Shown here: positions 29,532 through 38,858 of the stretch, in pieces
How positions within the stretch are numbered: position 1 is the first letter of the stretch
Layout of the letters: each line of letters opens with the position of its first letter
DNA from: Chitinophagaceae bacterium
GTDB taxonomy: Bacteria > Bacteroidota > Bacteroidia > Chitinophagales > Chitinophagaceae
Assembly: GCA_947457465.1 (NCBI GenBank)
Contig: CANGWB010000003.1
Span: forward strand, 124,001-188,000
DNA: 64,000 bases
Direction: 5' to 3'
Made by a program: the position numbers and the translations under genes
The notes under the pieces: model-generated
What the model saw: the letters and a program-made list of their open reading frames with translations, nothing else
The model's database searches: none
What the model was told of the DNA's origin: nothing

Positions 29532-30173
29532 CTACCCGCGAACAAAGGGATTGGAACGTTTCTCTTCACCAATGGTAGTAGCGGGGCCATGTCCTGAGTA
29601 GACAACCGTATCATCCGGCAACACATACAACTGCTCCCGAATGCTTTGCATCAATTGATTCGCGTTGCCCCCCGGCAGGTCAGTCCGACCCACACTGCCC
29701 TGAAACAACACATCCCCACTGATGACCCAACCGCTGCCCGGACAGTAAAAAGAAAGACTCCCCGGGGAATGGCCGGGTGTAAAAAGACAGTGTACTTCCT
29801 CCCCGCCCAATTGCCAGCTATCCCCGGCATTCAGGTAGTTGATCTCCCCCACATATTGCTCACAAGGCACCAGATACATGTCTCCGGCGATCGGCGCATA
29901 GTCGAGCACGACCTGATCGGCTTGGTGTATGTGAAGAGGCAACTTCCAAGTGGAATGAACAAAATTGTTGCCGAATACATGATCGATATGGCAATGCGTG
30001 TTCAGGAAAAGTACCGGGCGCAGATCATTTTCTTTGACATAAGACGCCAACAAACTCTTTTCTGCAGTTGAATGACAACCCGGATCAATCAGGGCACAGG
30101 TTCCATCGGGCGCAGCCACTAAATAGGTGTTTTCCGAGAAGGGATTGAAGCAAAAGGATTTAACAGTCAACAT
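29532..30173 (-). CDS. MBL-fold hydrolase, glyoxalase II-like
   Basis: 213-residue metallo-beta-lactamase-fold hydrolase. Metal motif NTHCHIDHVFG, then FTPGHSPGSLSFYC, ISGDVLFQGSVGRTDLPGG and YSGHGPATTIGEEK, the pattern of YcbL-type hydroxyacylglutathione hydrolase-like proteins. It lacks the C-terminal helical glutathione-binding domain of true glyoxalase II, so the physiological thioester is uncertain. ATG start. In the gap to the next gene only near matches to the promoter element are seen (TACCTTTA on this strand, TAATTTTA on the other). Confidence 0.88.
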   Translation of the reverse strand: MLTVKSFCFNPFSENTYLVAAPDGTCALIDPGCHSTAEKSLLASYVKENDLRPVLFLNTHCHIDHVFGNNFVHSTWKLPLHIHQADQVVLDYAPIAGDMYLVPCEQYVGEINYLNAGDSWQLGGEEVHCLFTPGHSPGSLSFYCPGSGWVISGDVLFQGSVGRTDLPGGNANQLMQSIREQLYVLPDDTVVYSGHGPATTIGEEKRSNPFVRG

Positions 30174-30238
30174 AAGCCTTTTCCGTAATTTTATACGCTA
30201 GCAGGTAAAGGTAATAAAAGCCCCCTGCCATCCCCAAC

Positions 30239-33200
30239 ATGAGAACCATTTCCCTACTTATCATAGCCGGGTTGCTGGTCGGTTTGACCTCGCCCCTTTT
30301 CGCCCAGGTGAATACCGTTGAATTCGGCAAAAACCGTGTTCAATACCAGAAATTCCGCTGGGAATATCTACAGTCCGAAAACTTCAATGTTTATTTCACG
30401 GAAGACGCCTTGAGCCTCGGCAATTACGTATCCCTGATCGCTGAAAAAGAATTGACTTCCATTGAAACATTCGTTGAATACACCTTGCAACGTCGCATTA
30501 ACGTGGTCGTGTATAACAACTACGATGCGATGCAACAATCCAACATCGGCATCGGCATCGACTGGCAGAACACAGGCGGCGTCACCAAGCTGGTGAACAA
30601 CAAGATGGTGGTGTACTACAACGGAAACCGAGAGCACCTGCGCATACAGATCCGTCAGGGCATTGCCCGAAACCTGGTAGAGAATCTGTTATTCGGAGAC
30701 AACCTCGGAGAGTTCGCCGCCAACCAAGCCTTACTCGATCTGCCTAAATGGCTGACCGACGGATACATCGCCTATGCCGCTGAAAATTGGAATCCGGATC
30801 TTGACGACCAATTGCGCGGCATCTTGTTATCGTCGACCTACAAGAGCTTTTACCATTTTGCATTCGATAAACCCCTGCTGGCCGGACATGCCTTCTGGAA
30901 ATACGTCGCCGACCGTTATGGAAAAACCCGCCCCACTTACTTCCTTTATTTGGCCCGTATCTACCGAAATCTCAACCAGGCCTCCTATAAGATCGCGAAG
31001 AAAAAATTCAAGGATGTGCTCAAAGACTTCATGACAGAGAATACCGAAGTCTATTACAAAGACATTCGCGGTCGTCGCAATACGCCAAAAGGTCAACTTG
31101 CCGTGAGTGAATACATCGGCAAAAAAGACTATATCCGTTTCAATGCAAATCCCGTTCCCCGCAGTTTCACCTATGGCGTCGTTGAGTTCCGTCAGGGACG
31201 CTATGAGGTTGTCCTCATGGAGAATTTCGTACAACGCAAAGTGCTGCTGAAGCTCGGCGTTCGCTCCAGGGAAGATGATCAAAATCCACATTATCCGATT
31301 CTCGCCTGGGATCCCAAAGGCACCCGACTCGCGGTACTTTATTGGGAGGAAGGAAAGATCAAGTTTTTCATTTACGATGTGGCACGCCGCGTCAAGATCA
31401 ACAAACAAGAGATCGCCGGCTTCGATCAGATACAGGACATGAAGTTCATGCTGAATGAAAACACACTCATCTTCAGCGCCGTCCGTAAAGGCCAATCCGA
31501 TATCTACATCTACAAGATCGATAAACAGACCAGCGAACAGATCACCAATGATCCGTATGACGATCTCGATCCGTCATTTGTGGCTTTCCCCAACAAGACC
31601 GGTATCCTCTACGCCAGCAACCGTCCCCACCCGAATCTGCGCGCCACGATGGACTCCCTTCCTGGTTCACATTTCAACATTTATTTAGTCGACAACTGGA
31701 ATAAATCCGCCGAACGACAACTTTCCAAACTCACCGACTTGAAATGGGGGAATGCCCGTTATCCCTCTCAATACAACACTTCTCACTTCACCTTCATCAG
31801 TGATGAGAACGGCGTCAATAACCGTTATGTCGGTTTCTTTACTACGGAGCGAGCCGGTGTAGACACACTAGTTTTCATTGGAGAAGAGGTGCTCCGCAAT
31901 CCCCCGCAAAAAGAGATCGACAGTCTGCTTGCCGAATATAAAAAAGACGATATCGATTCAGTGGGATTCGTATCGCTCACCAACGATTCCGCCTATGTAT
32001 TCCCGCTGACCAACTACCAAAGTAGCATGCTGGAAACGCGGACCGCTGGAGACAATCAGCAAGTGAGCGAGGTGGTTCAATTGGGAGACGTAAAACTGCT
32101 CTACCGACTGCGCATCGATGAAAACACCCTGCGCCGCCGAAACATCAGTACCCCGCCTACACAATACCGTCGCAAAACCATTGAAGAGTCCAAGAAGGCC
32201 GCAAAAAAATCACTCCCCGATGCGCCAGCCACCGCTGATAGTACGAAGCAGACCGGAGGTGATTTCACCAGTGGATTTGAAGACGAATCTGACAGTACGC
32301 TGAGTGTAGGTACGACCCTTCCCGCGAAAAATACTGAACTACCCAAACTCAAACGATACTCCTATCGCCCCCCGAAATTCTTTAATGATTATCTCGTCAG
32401 CGGATTCAACAATAACGTACTGGTCACCCGCTACCAACCTTTCCAAGGCGGATACGGTCCGATTCAGCTGAGTAACAACGACCCGCTCAATGGTATTGTG
32501 CGCGTAGGAACCTCCGACCTGATGGAAGACTGGAAGATCGCCGGAGGTTATCGCATCAGTCCCAACCTCCGTAACAACGAATACGTATTCACTTCTCAAT
32601 ACTTAAAAAAACGGATCGACTTTGGGTTCACCTATTATCGTAATGCGATCGATAATCCGCCGCTGTATACAGATTCGACCTGGTACAATTCAAAACTCTT
32701 ATCCAACTTGTACCAAGTCAGTATCAGTTACCCCTTCAATAAAGTGCGCAGCCTGCGTTTCAATGTGGCCTATCGCAGCGATCGCTATGTTAAGCTAGCC
32801 AATGAATTTTTCCCCGACCGCTCCTTGTTTGCTAAGGATGATCGATTGAGCTATGCGCTGGCCCGCGTTGAATTCGTGCATGACGATGCTATCTCTCCGG
32901 CACTGAATATTTGGGAAGGACTGCGCTGGAAAATCTATTTCGATTACAATGCACAGGTCGGAAAGAATACTGTGCAGGGTACCGGCGATTTCCCATTCGT
33001 CATGAATGCGGGATTTGATTTCCGCCACTACCTGCCCATCTACCGGAACATCAGTTGGGCGGTTCGTGCAGCCGGCGATTTCTCTTTCGGCACACAAAAG
33101 ATCGTCTACTATCTGGGCGGGGTCGACAATTGGCTGATGTTCGCCAACAACCAAAAAGCAGATGGCACCTATCGCTATTTCGATCCGGCACATCCGCTCG

Positions 33201-33628
33201 ATCCAGATAACGACTATGCCTATCAATCACTGGCCGTGAACCTGCGCGGATTCAAACAAAATATCGCCAACGGAAACAACGCCGTGGTATTGAACAGTGA
33301 AGTACGCATCCCGGTATTCACGACCTTCATCAACAAGCCGATCAACAATGCGCTGCTCAGAAATTTCCAACTGGTTCAATTCATCGACCTTGGAACAGCG
33401 TGGAACGGAGCCTATGATAAGATCGAGCGTCCAGCCTTATTTTACCGGGCTCCACCCGTAACGCTGAAAGTGAAAGCAGGTGGTATCGGACCTTTTGCCG
33501 GTGGATACGGATTCGGCGCCCGCAGCACTGTGCTGGGCTACTTTCTGCGCGTAGATGCTGCCTGGCAAATGGATGGATTCTTCAAGGGAAGACCGAAATA
33601 TTATTTATCGATGGGGCTTGACTTCTGA
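30239..33628 (+). CDS. Envelope protein: degenerate peptidase-like domain + beta-propeller + Omp85-like barrel
   Basis: 1129-residue exported protein; signal peptide ends at LFAQ (23). Residues 40-250 resemble the gluzincin MA-like peptidase fold: the helix that normally bears HExxH reads IRQGIARNLVENLL (138-151, no HExxH) and is followed by LPKWLTDGYIAYAAENW, the place of the WxxEGxA helix, so catalysis is unlikely. Residues 340-560 are TolB/WD40-like repeats (LAWDPKGTRLAVLYW; DIYIYKIDKQTSEQITNDPYDD). A linker rich in Lys, Ser and Asp (660-720) leads to a C-terminal barrel (about 740-1129) with LRGFKQN, the Omp85-type RGF motif, and NSEVRIPVF, ending GLDF. Often labelled TolB in databases, but it is not the periplasmic TolB of proteobacteria. 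An outer-membrane assembly or sensing role is inferred. Confidence 0.82.
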   Translation: MRTISLLIIAGLLVGLTSPLFAQVNTVEFGKNRVQYQKFRWEYLQSENFNVYFTEDALSLGNYVSLIAEKELTSIETFVEYTLQRRINVVVYNNYDAMQQSNIGIGIDWQNTGGVTKLVNNKMVVYYNGNREHLRIQIRQGIARNLVENLLFGDNLGEFAANQALLDLPKWLTDGYIAYAAENWNPDLDDQLRGILLSSTYKSFYHFAFDKPLLAGHAFWKYVADRYGKTRPTYFLYLARIYRNLNQASYKIAKKKFKDVLKDFMTENTEVYYKDIRGRRNTPKGQLAVSEYIGKKDYIRFNANPVPRSFTYGVVEFRQGRYEVVLMENFVQRKVLLKLGVRSREDDQNPHYPILAWDPKGTRLAVLYWEEGKIKFFIYDVARRVKINKQEIAGFDQIQDMKFMLNENTLIFSAVRKGQSDIYIYKIDKQTSEQITNDPYDDLDPSFVAFPNKTGILYASNRPHPNLRATMDSLPGSHFNIYLVDNWNKSAERQLSKLTDLKWGNARYPSQYNTSHFTFISDENGVNNRYVGFFTTERAGVDTLVFIGEEVLRNPPQKEIDSLLAEYKKDDIDSVGFVSLTNDSAYVFPLTNYQSSMLETRTAGDNQQVSEVVQLGDVKLLYRLRIDENTLRRRNISTPPTQYRRKTIEESKKAAKKSLPDAPATADSTKQTGGDFTSGFEDESDSTLSVGTTLPAKNTELPKLKRYSYRPPKFFNDYLVSGFNNNVLVTRYQPFQGGYGPIQLSNNDPLNGIVRVGTSDLMEDWKIAGGYRISPNLRNNEYVFTSQYLKKRIDFGFTYYRNAIDNPPLYTDSTWYNSKLLSNLYQVSISYPFNKVRSLRFNVAYRSDRYVKLANEFFPDRSLFAKDDRLSYALARVEFVHDDAISPALNIWEGLRWKIYFDYNAQVGKNTVQGTGDFPFVMNAGFDFRHYLPIYRNISWAVRAAGDFSFGTQKIVYYLGGVDNWLMFANNQKADGTYRYFDPAHPLDPDNDYAYQSLAVNLRGFKQNIANGNNAVVLNSEVRIPVFTTFINKPINNALLRNFQLVQFIDLGTAWNGAYDKIERPALFYRAPPVTLKVKAGGIGPFAGGYGFGARSTVLGYFLRVDAAWQMDGFFKGRPKYYLSMGLDF

Positions 33629-33650
33629 TCCTCCCCTACACCTTCTGTTC

Positions 33651-33682
33651 AGATCCCGACTAATGTCGGGATCTTTTGTTTT
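33651..33682 (+). terminator. Intrinsic terminator after the envelope fusion protein
   Basis: Ten-base-pair stem AGATCCCGAC / GTCGGGATCT around TAAT, followed by TTTTGTTTT. Located 23 bases after the stop codon. Confidence 0.85.
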
Positions 33683-33727
33683 ACGCATTGCGTAAATCGA
33701 TTATCTTACTTGGCCATCCAGATCGTC

Positions 33728-35233
33728 ATGTCCAATCGCTACATACTTTCCCTCGATCAGGGTACCACCAGCAGTCGAACCCTCCTGATCGATCAAGGGG
33801 GTCAGATCGTCAGCATCGCCCAAAAAGAATTCAAACAAAATTATCCGCAACCCGGATGGGTTGAACATGATGCGGATGAGATCTGGAGCACGCAATCGGG
33901 CACCATAGCCGAAGTGCTGGCAAAAGCTAAGATTCAACCCGAACAGATCGCGGCGATCGGCATCACGAATCAGCGAGAAACAACCGTTGTATGGGATCGC
34001 AGAACAGGTCATCCTATACACCCCGCCATCGTATGGCAAGACCGACGCACCGCTTCGTATTGCGACCAGCTGAAAGCTGCGGGAAAAGGATCGATGATCC
34101 AGCAAAAAACCGGACTCCTGATCGATGCCTATTTTTCGGCCACCAAACTTCACTGGATTCTGGAACACATACCTGATGCGAGAGCTCGTGCGGAAAAAGG
34201 AGAACTCGCATTCGGCACCATCGACAGCTGGCTGGTATGGAACCTCACAAAAGGAAAAGTACACGTAACAGATGTCAGTAATGCGTCGAGGACCATGCTG
34301 TACAACATTCATTCCTTGCAATGGGACAATGAATTGCTGGAACTTTTCAATATCCCATCCTCCATACTACCCAACGTGCGATCGAGTAGTGAAGTGTATG
34401 GTCAGGCACACCTGCATGGAAGCGATCCCTCAAATAACATTCCCATCGCCGGAATCGCCGGCGATCAACAAGCTGCCTTATTCGGACAACTCTGCACAGA
34501 ACCCGGTATGGCCAAGAACACCTACGGAACCGGCTGCTTCATGCTGATGAATACCGGAGAGAAAGCCATCCACTCAAACAACCAACTACTCACAACGATT
34601 GCCTGGCAGATCAACGGCGTCACCCATTACGCATTAGAGGGAAGTGTCTTTATCGCAGGCGCCGTAGTGCAATGGCTGCGAGATGAATTGAAGATCATCC
34701 GCCACTCAAGCGAAGTGGAAGCACTCGCTTCGCAGGTACCCGATGCCGGAGGTGTATACATCGTACCGGCTTTTGCCGGATTGGGTGCACCACACTGGAA
34801 TCCCCATGTACGTGGAACGATCTTCGGATTGACACGCGGTAGTAATCAGGCACACCTGGCGAGGGCGGCACTGGACAGCATCGCCTATCAAACGGCGGAT
34901 GTATTACATTCCATGAATGCGGATGCCGGCATTCCCATTAAAGAACTTCGTGTGGATGGCGGCGCCACCATCAATAATGCATTGATGCAGTTTCAGGCAG
35001 ACCTGCTCAATTGTTCAGTGATCCGCCCCGAGATCACCGAAACCACCGCTCTTGGTGCGGCCTACCTCGCCGGATTGGCAGTCGGTTATTGGAAAGACCT
35101 CTCCTCACTTCAGTCCAACTGGAAAAAACAACGACAATTCGACCCCCTCTGCTCAGATGCTGAACGAACAACTGCTATTGCAGGATGGCACCGGGCCGTG
35201 AATGCCAGCATCGCGTGGGCTAACGCACAATAA
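33728..35233 (+). CDS. glpK: Glycerol kinase
   Basis: Phosphorylates glycerol to sn-glycerol 3-phosphate with ATP. 501 residues from ATG 33728 ([17 protein letters not shown]), the usual FGGY-kinase N-terminus with the phosphate-binding loop; an upstream TTG start is not needed. Further motifs: [35 protein letters not shown] and [21 protein letters not shown]; the catalytic Asp lies in GIAGDQQAA near residue 245. glpF follows 16 bases downstream, giving a glycerol uptake and trapping unit. glpD is not present nearby. No exact promoter element was found between the terminator and the start. Confidence 0.97.
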   Translation: MSNRYILSLDQGTTSSRTLLIDQGGQIVSIAQKEFKQNYPQPGWVEHDADEIWSTQSGTIAEVLAKAKIQPEQIAAIGITNQRETTVVWDRRTGHPIHPAIVWQDRRTASYCDQLKAAGKGSMIQQKTGLLIDAYFSATKLHWILEHIPDARARAEKGELAFGTIDSWLVWNLTKGKVHVTDVSNASRTMLYNIHSLQWDNELLELFNIPSSILPNVRSSSEVYGQAHLHGSDPSNNIPIAGIAGDQQAALFGQLCTEPGMAKNTYGTGCFMLMNTGEKAIHSNNQLLTTIAWQINGVTHYALEGSVFIAGAVVQWLRDELKIIRHSSEVEALASQVPDAGGVYIVPAFAGLGAPHWNPHVRGTIFGLTRGSNQAHLARAALDSIAYQTADVLHSMNADAGIPIKELRVDGGATINNALMQFQADLLNCSVIRPEITETTALGAAYLAGLAVGYWKDLSSLQSNWKKQRQFDPLCSDAERTTAIAGWHRAVNASIAWANAQ

Positions 35234-35249
35234 AATCAACCGATCACAC

Positions 35250-35957
35250 ATGACACCTTTTATCGGAGAATTTATCGGCATGATCCTCCTCATCACACTG
35301 GGCTGCAGCGTCGTGGCCAATGTAGTACTGACCGATACAAAAGGCAACAACAGCGGATGGATCGTCATCACCCTGGGATGGGCCATGGCCGTATTCATCG
35401 GGAATTATGTGAGTGTCAAACTGGGCGGGAGCGGACATCTTAATCCTGCCTTTACATTGGGGGCCGCCCTATTCAGCGATTTCGATCGGACGCTGATCAT
35501 ACCGTATCTGATCGCTCAATTCGGTGGCGCGATCATCGGCGCTACACTTACCTGGCTCGCCTATCATTCACATTTTGAGCGCACAGCTAATGCCTCTTTG
35601 AAACTGGCCGTTTTTTGCAACGCACCCGCCATTCGTAAAACCATACCGAATCTGATCACCGAGATCATCAGCACTGCCGTATTGGTGGTGGCTGCCTTGG
35701 GCATGTCTCAACCCAGTACACCATTCGTTACGATCGATGCACTTCCTATTGCGCTTGTTGTATTGGCGATCGGATTGAGTATGGGTGGGCCGACCGGCTA
35801 TGCCGTCAATCCGGCAAGAGATCTCGGGCCACGCATCGCCCATTTTATGTTACCCATTCACGGAAAAGGAGATTCAGATTGGAACTATAGCTGGATACCG
35901 GTTGTAGGTCCACTGCTCGGCGCGTTGCTTGGTTTCTGGATCTATAGCTTACTCTGA
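35250..35957 (+). CDS. glpF: Aquaglyceroporin, glycerol uptake facilitator
   Basis: Inner-membrane channel for glycerol; 235 residues from ATG 35250 (MTPFIGEFIGM) with six hydrophobic helices. Both pore-lining NPA motifs are present (GHLNPAFTLG, Asn65; YAVNPARDLGPR, Asn187), and the Asp191 after the second NPA is the marker of glycerol-type rather than water-only channels. The start at 35202 suggested by the longer frame lies within glpK and is rejected. Forms an operon with glpK. The last 16 bases overlap the 3' end of the convergent aminotransferase gene. Confidence 0.95.
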   Translation: MTPFIGEFIGMILLITLGCSVVANVVLTDTKGNNSGWIVITLGWAMAVFIGNYVSVKLGGSGHLNPAFTLGAALFSDFDRTLIIPYLIAQFGGAIIGATLTWLAYHSHFERTANASLKLAVFCNAPAIRKTIPNLITEIISTAVLVVAALGMSQPSTPFVTIDALPIALVVLAIGLSMGGPTGYAVNPARDLGPRIAHFMLPIHGKGDSDWNYSWIPVVGPLLGALLGFWIYSLL

Positions 35958-37147
35958 TCGATAGCCTTCAAGATACGTTCACAAGCAAGTTTGATTTGCG
36001 CTTCTGAGATGATCAGGGGAGGCGCGATGCGCAAACAATGCGGCGCAAACAAAAACCAATCGGTCATGAGTCCGGTCGGATCTTGCGGAGTTACTGTTAA
36101 ACAATAATCGATCACGCGTTTGCATGTTTCCGCATCACTGAATTCAACCGCCATCCATAATCCGAAGGAACGGATCGATTTGATAGCGGGATGCTGCAAC
36201 TGCATACGGAAGATTGCTTCTTTTTCTTTCACTGTATCGATCCATCTTTCTTCGACGAGTGCATCCAGTGCAGCGAGCCCTGCAGCACAACTCAACGGAT
36301 GTCCGCCGAACGTAGTGATATGCCCGAGCACCGGCGCATCCGTCAACTGATCCATCAATTTTTTATCCGCGACAAAAGCACCCAGTGGCAAGCCACCACC
36401 CAACGCTTTCGCCAATAACAATACATCGGGAACGATATCGAACCATTCAAAGGCCCAGCACTTGCCGGTTCGACCGAACCCAACTTGTATCTCATCTAAC
36501 ATCAGCAACGTACCCGTGGCCCTGCATTTTTTCTCCAACGCCTTCAGCCAGCCGGCATCCGGAACAAGTATACCCGATTCAGCTTGTACCGTCTCCAGCA
36601 ATACACAAGCCGTTGTTTCGTCGATGGCATCAATAGCTGCCGGATCGTTGTATCGAAGATGCCAGACGTCGGGTAAAAGGGGACGAAACGCCTGTCTCCA
36701 GTACTCATCTCCGATAACACTCAATGCCCCTTGAGTGCTGCCGTGATAAGATCCCTGAAAACTGATGATACGCGTTCGGTTGGTATACCGCTTGGCCAGC
36801 TTCATGGCCCCTTCCACGGCCTCGGCACCCGAATTGGTGAAGTAAACAGAGTTCAAGGTTGATGGTAGCAAAGAGCAAAGACGCTGCGCATAGCGCACCT
36901 GCGGGGATTGAACAAATTCACCATATACCATCACATGCAGGTACTTGTCGAGTTGCTCACGAATGGCCGCCAGGATCTTCGGATGACCATGACCCATGTT
37001 CGCGACAGAGATGCCACCGATCAGATCGATATAGGCATTACCCTTAACATCGAACAGGGTGGCACATTCAGCCCGCTCGATCTCGAAGGCCAAAGAGGCC
37101 GGCGAGGTCTGTGCCACATGTTGTAAAAAAATCTCCCTTGTATTCAC
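35942..37147 (-). CDS. Class III (ornithine/acetylornithine-type) aminotransferase
   Basis: PLP enzyme of fold type I, 401 residues. Motifs: TNSGAEAVEGAMKLAKRYT (phosphate-binding region), SYHGSTQGALS, Asp218 in MLDEIQVGFGRTG (PLP nitrogen contact) and Lys247 in LLAKALGGGLPLGAF (Schiff base). The family includes acetylornithine, ornithine, 4-aminobutyrate and succinylornithine transaminases; the exact substrate is not readable and no arginine genes are nearby. The start is GTG at 37147. Its end overlaps the glpF end by 16 bases. Confidence 0.88.
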   Translation of the reverse strand: MNTREIFLQHVAQTSPASLAFEIERAECATLFDVKGNAYIDLIGGISVANMGHGHPKILAAIREQLDKYLHVMVYGEFVQSPQVRYAQRLCSLLPSTLNSVYFTNSGAEAVEGAMKLAKRYTNRTRIISFQGSYHGSTQGALSVIGDEYWRQAFRPLLPDVWHLRYNDPAAIDAIDETTACVLLETVQAESGILVPDAGWLKALEKKCRATGTLLMLDEIQVGFGRTGKCWAFEWFDIVPDVLLLAKALGGGLPLGAFVADKKLMDQLTDAPVLGHITTFGGHPLSCAAGLAALDALVEERWIDTVKEKEAIFRMQLQHPAIKSIRSFGLWMAVEFSDAETCKRVIDYCLTVTPQDPTGLMTDWFLFAPHCLRIAPPLIISEAQIKLACERILKAIDQSKL

Positions 37148-37196
37148 GGGTTAAAGGTCGGAAAGAAAAGAGGATATTTGTATCATAACTAGTAAG

Positions 37197-37727
37197 ATGG
37201 CACTGATCCTACCGGTAGAAGGAAAACAACCACAATTCGGAGAGAACACGTTTCTCGCACCGAATGCTACCATCGTCGGCGATGTTCAAATGGGCAAAGA
37301 GGGCAGCATCTGGTTCAATGCGGTGGTTCGCGGCGACGTGAATTTTATCCGCATCGGCGACCGGGTCAATATTCAGGATGGCGCCTGCATCCATGGCACC
37401 TATGAAAAATGCGGCACCACCATCGGAAATTCTGTCTCCATCGGGCACAATGCCATCGTGCACGGATGCACGGTGCACGATCACGTGCTGATCGGTATGG
37501 GCGCCATCGTGATGGATAAAGCCGTTGTACAATCAAATACCATCATCGCCGCCGGCGCGGTGGTACTCGAAGGAACCGTCTGTGAAAGTGGCAGCATCTA
37601 TGCCGGTGTGCCGGCGAAAAAAGTAAAAGACATCACGCCTGAATTGGTGCGGGGCGAAATCGAACGCATCGCTAATAATTATATCAAGTATGCCGGATGG
37701 TTCCGGGATAACAACGCGAATAAATAA
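37197..37727 (+). CDS. Gamma-class carbonic anhydrase-like hexapeptide protein (YrdA family)
   Basis: 176-residue left-handed beta-helix protein. The hexapeptide ladder is clear (IVGDVQMGKEGSIWFNAVVRGD, IGDRVNIQDGACIHG, IGHNAIVHGC). His residues in CIHGTYEKC, IGHNAIVHGC are placed as the zinc ligands of gamma carbonic anhydrases and YrdA. Whether it hydrates CO2 is unknown; many family members show no measured activity. Divergent from the aminotransferase and six bases before a small lipoprotein gene. Confidence 0.88.
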   Translation: MALILPVEGKQPQFGENTFLAPNATIVGDVQMGKEGSIWFNAVVRGDVNFIRIGDRVNIQDGACIHGTYEKCGTTIGNSVSIGHNAIVHGCTVHDHVLIGMGAIVMDKAVVQSNTIIAAGAVVLEGTVCESGSIYAGVPAKKVKDITPELVRGEIERIANNYIKYAGWFRDNNANK

Positions 37728-37733
37728 CTGACT

Positions 37734-37928
37734 ATGCGACTGAATAAATTTTTTTGGGGCTTGTTACTGATCTGTTTCTGTTTTTCTTCCTGTGGCCTGA
37801 TGAGTAATCTCTTTCGTCGGAAATCGGGCTGTCCGAGTAACGGCAAAAATGTAGGCGCTGAACAGATTCTCAGCGGCGACCCGAAGGCGATGAAAAGTGT
37901 AAAGCGGGCGAAGAAATTTCGAAGCTGA
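37734..37928 (+). CDS. Small putative lipoprotein
   Basis: 64 residues. A hydrophobic N-terminus (NKFFWGLLLICFCF) ends in the lipobox FSSC, so it is probably lipidated at Cys20, leaving a mature peptide of about 45 residues with one further Cys (KSGCPSNGKNVGAEQIL) and a basic tail. Short Cys-containing lipoproteins of this pattern are common in Bacteroidota and lack an assigned role. ATG start, six bases after the gamma carbonic anhydrase-like gene, so probably co-transcribed. Confidence 0.7.
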   Translation: MRLNKFFWGLLLICFCFSSCGLMSNLFRRKSGCPSNGKNVGAEQILSGDPKAMKSVKRAKKFRS

Positions 37929-38855
37929 TCAATAATTGCGCTCGTCGATCGAATCCAGCAGATTCACATAACTCAAGTATCGCTTTTCATCGATAATACC
38001 TGTACGCACCGCCTCTTTTACGGCGCATTGCGGTTCGTTCAGGTGCTGACAATTATTGTATTGACACCCATCCAGCAGCTTTCGCATCTCCGGAAAATAA
38101 TGTGAAAGCTCTGCTTTCTCCAGATTTACCAACCCGAATTCACGCATACCGGGGGTATCTATGAGTCTTCCTCCCTGCGGCAGTTCAAACATCTCCGCAA
38201 ATGTGGTCGTATGCAAACCCTTGCCACTCCATCCACTCACATCCTGGGTACGACGATTGATGCCGGGCAACCAACGATTCAATAAACTTGATTTACCCAC
38301 ACCACTGTGTCCGGTCACCAAGGTCGTCTTCCGGCTCAGCATGCTGAGCAGTTCATCCATCCCCAATCCCGTTTCGGCACTGACAAGCAAGACCGGATAT
38401 CCGGCACCTCCATATACTCGTTTCCATTCTTCGAATACAGTATTCTCCTTGTCGGTATGCAGATCTGCTTTATTACAAACAATGATCGAAGGAACGTGAT
38501 ACATTTCAGAGGCGATCAAACAACGATCGATGAAACCGGTGGAGGTCTTCGGACTTTTCACGGTCACGATCAACATAGACAAATCAAGATTAGCCGCCAC
38601 AATGTGATGTTGATACTTATGACGCGGACTTTGTCGATGTAAATAGTTCGTTCTCGGCTCGATAGTTGTGATCATAGCACTGGCGATCGCTTGCTCTTCA
38701 ATCTCCATTTGCACCCAGTCACCCACCGCAACCGGATTCGTACTGGTGATCGAATCGAGCTTCATGACACCCTTTATCCGAGCATTCCAGCTTTTGCCCT
38801 GCTCATCGCGGACCACATACCAACTGCCGGTGGATTTGTAGACGAGCCCGCGCAT
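37929..38855 (-). CDS. rsgA: Ribosome small subunit-dependent GTPase A
   Basis: Circularly permuted GTPase that checks late 30S subunit assembly. 308 residues: N-terminal OB fold (1-75), then G4 CNKAD, followed by G1 TGHSGVGKSSLLN, G3 DTPGMREFG, and a C-terminal zinc-binding segment with Cys/His spacing in DGCQYNNCQHLNEPQCAV. ATG start three bases after nadE on the same strand, so nadE-rsgA are likely co-transcribed. Its end abuts the small lipoprotein gene with no spare base. Confidence 0.96.
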   Translation of the reverse strand: MRGLVYKSTGSWYVVRDEQGKSWNARIKGVMKLDSITSTNPVAVGDWVQMEIEEQAIASAMITTIEPRTNYLHRQSPRHKYQHHIVAANLDLSMLIVTVKSPKTSTGFIDRCLIASEMYHVPSIIVCNKADLHTDKENTVFEEWKRVYGGAGYPVLLVSAETGLGMDELLSMLSRKTTLVTGHSGVGKSSLLNRWLPGINRRTQDVSGWSGKGLHTTTFAEMFELPQGGRLIDTPGMREFGLVNLEKAELSHYFPEMRKLLDGCQYNNCQHLNEPQCAVKEAVRTGIIDEKRYLSYVNLLDSIDERNY

Positions 38856-38858
38856 GGA

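Noticed and set aside
30368-30637. Active zinc protease site in the envelope fusion protein
   Set aside because: No HExxH or other metal motif is present in residues 40-250, so only a degenerate fold can be claimed.
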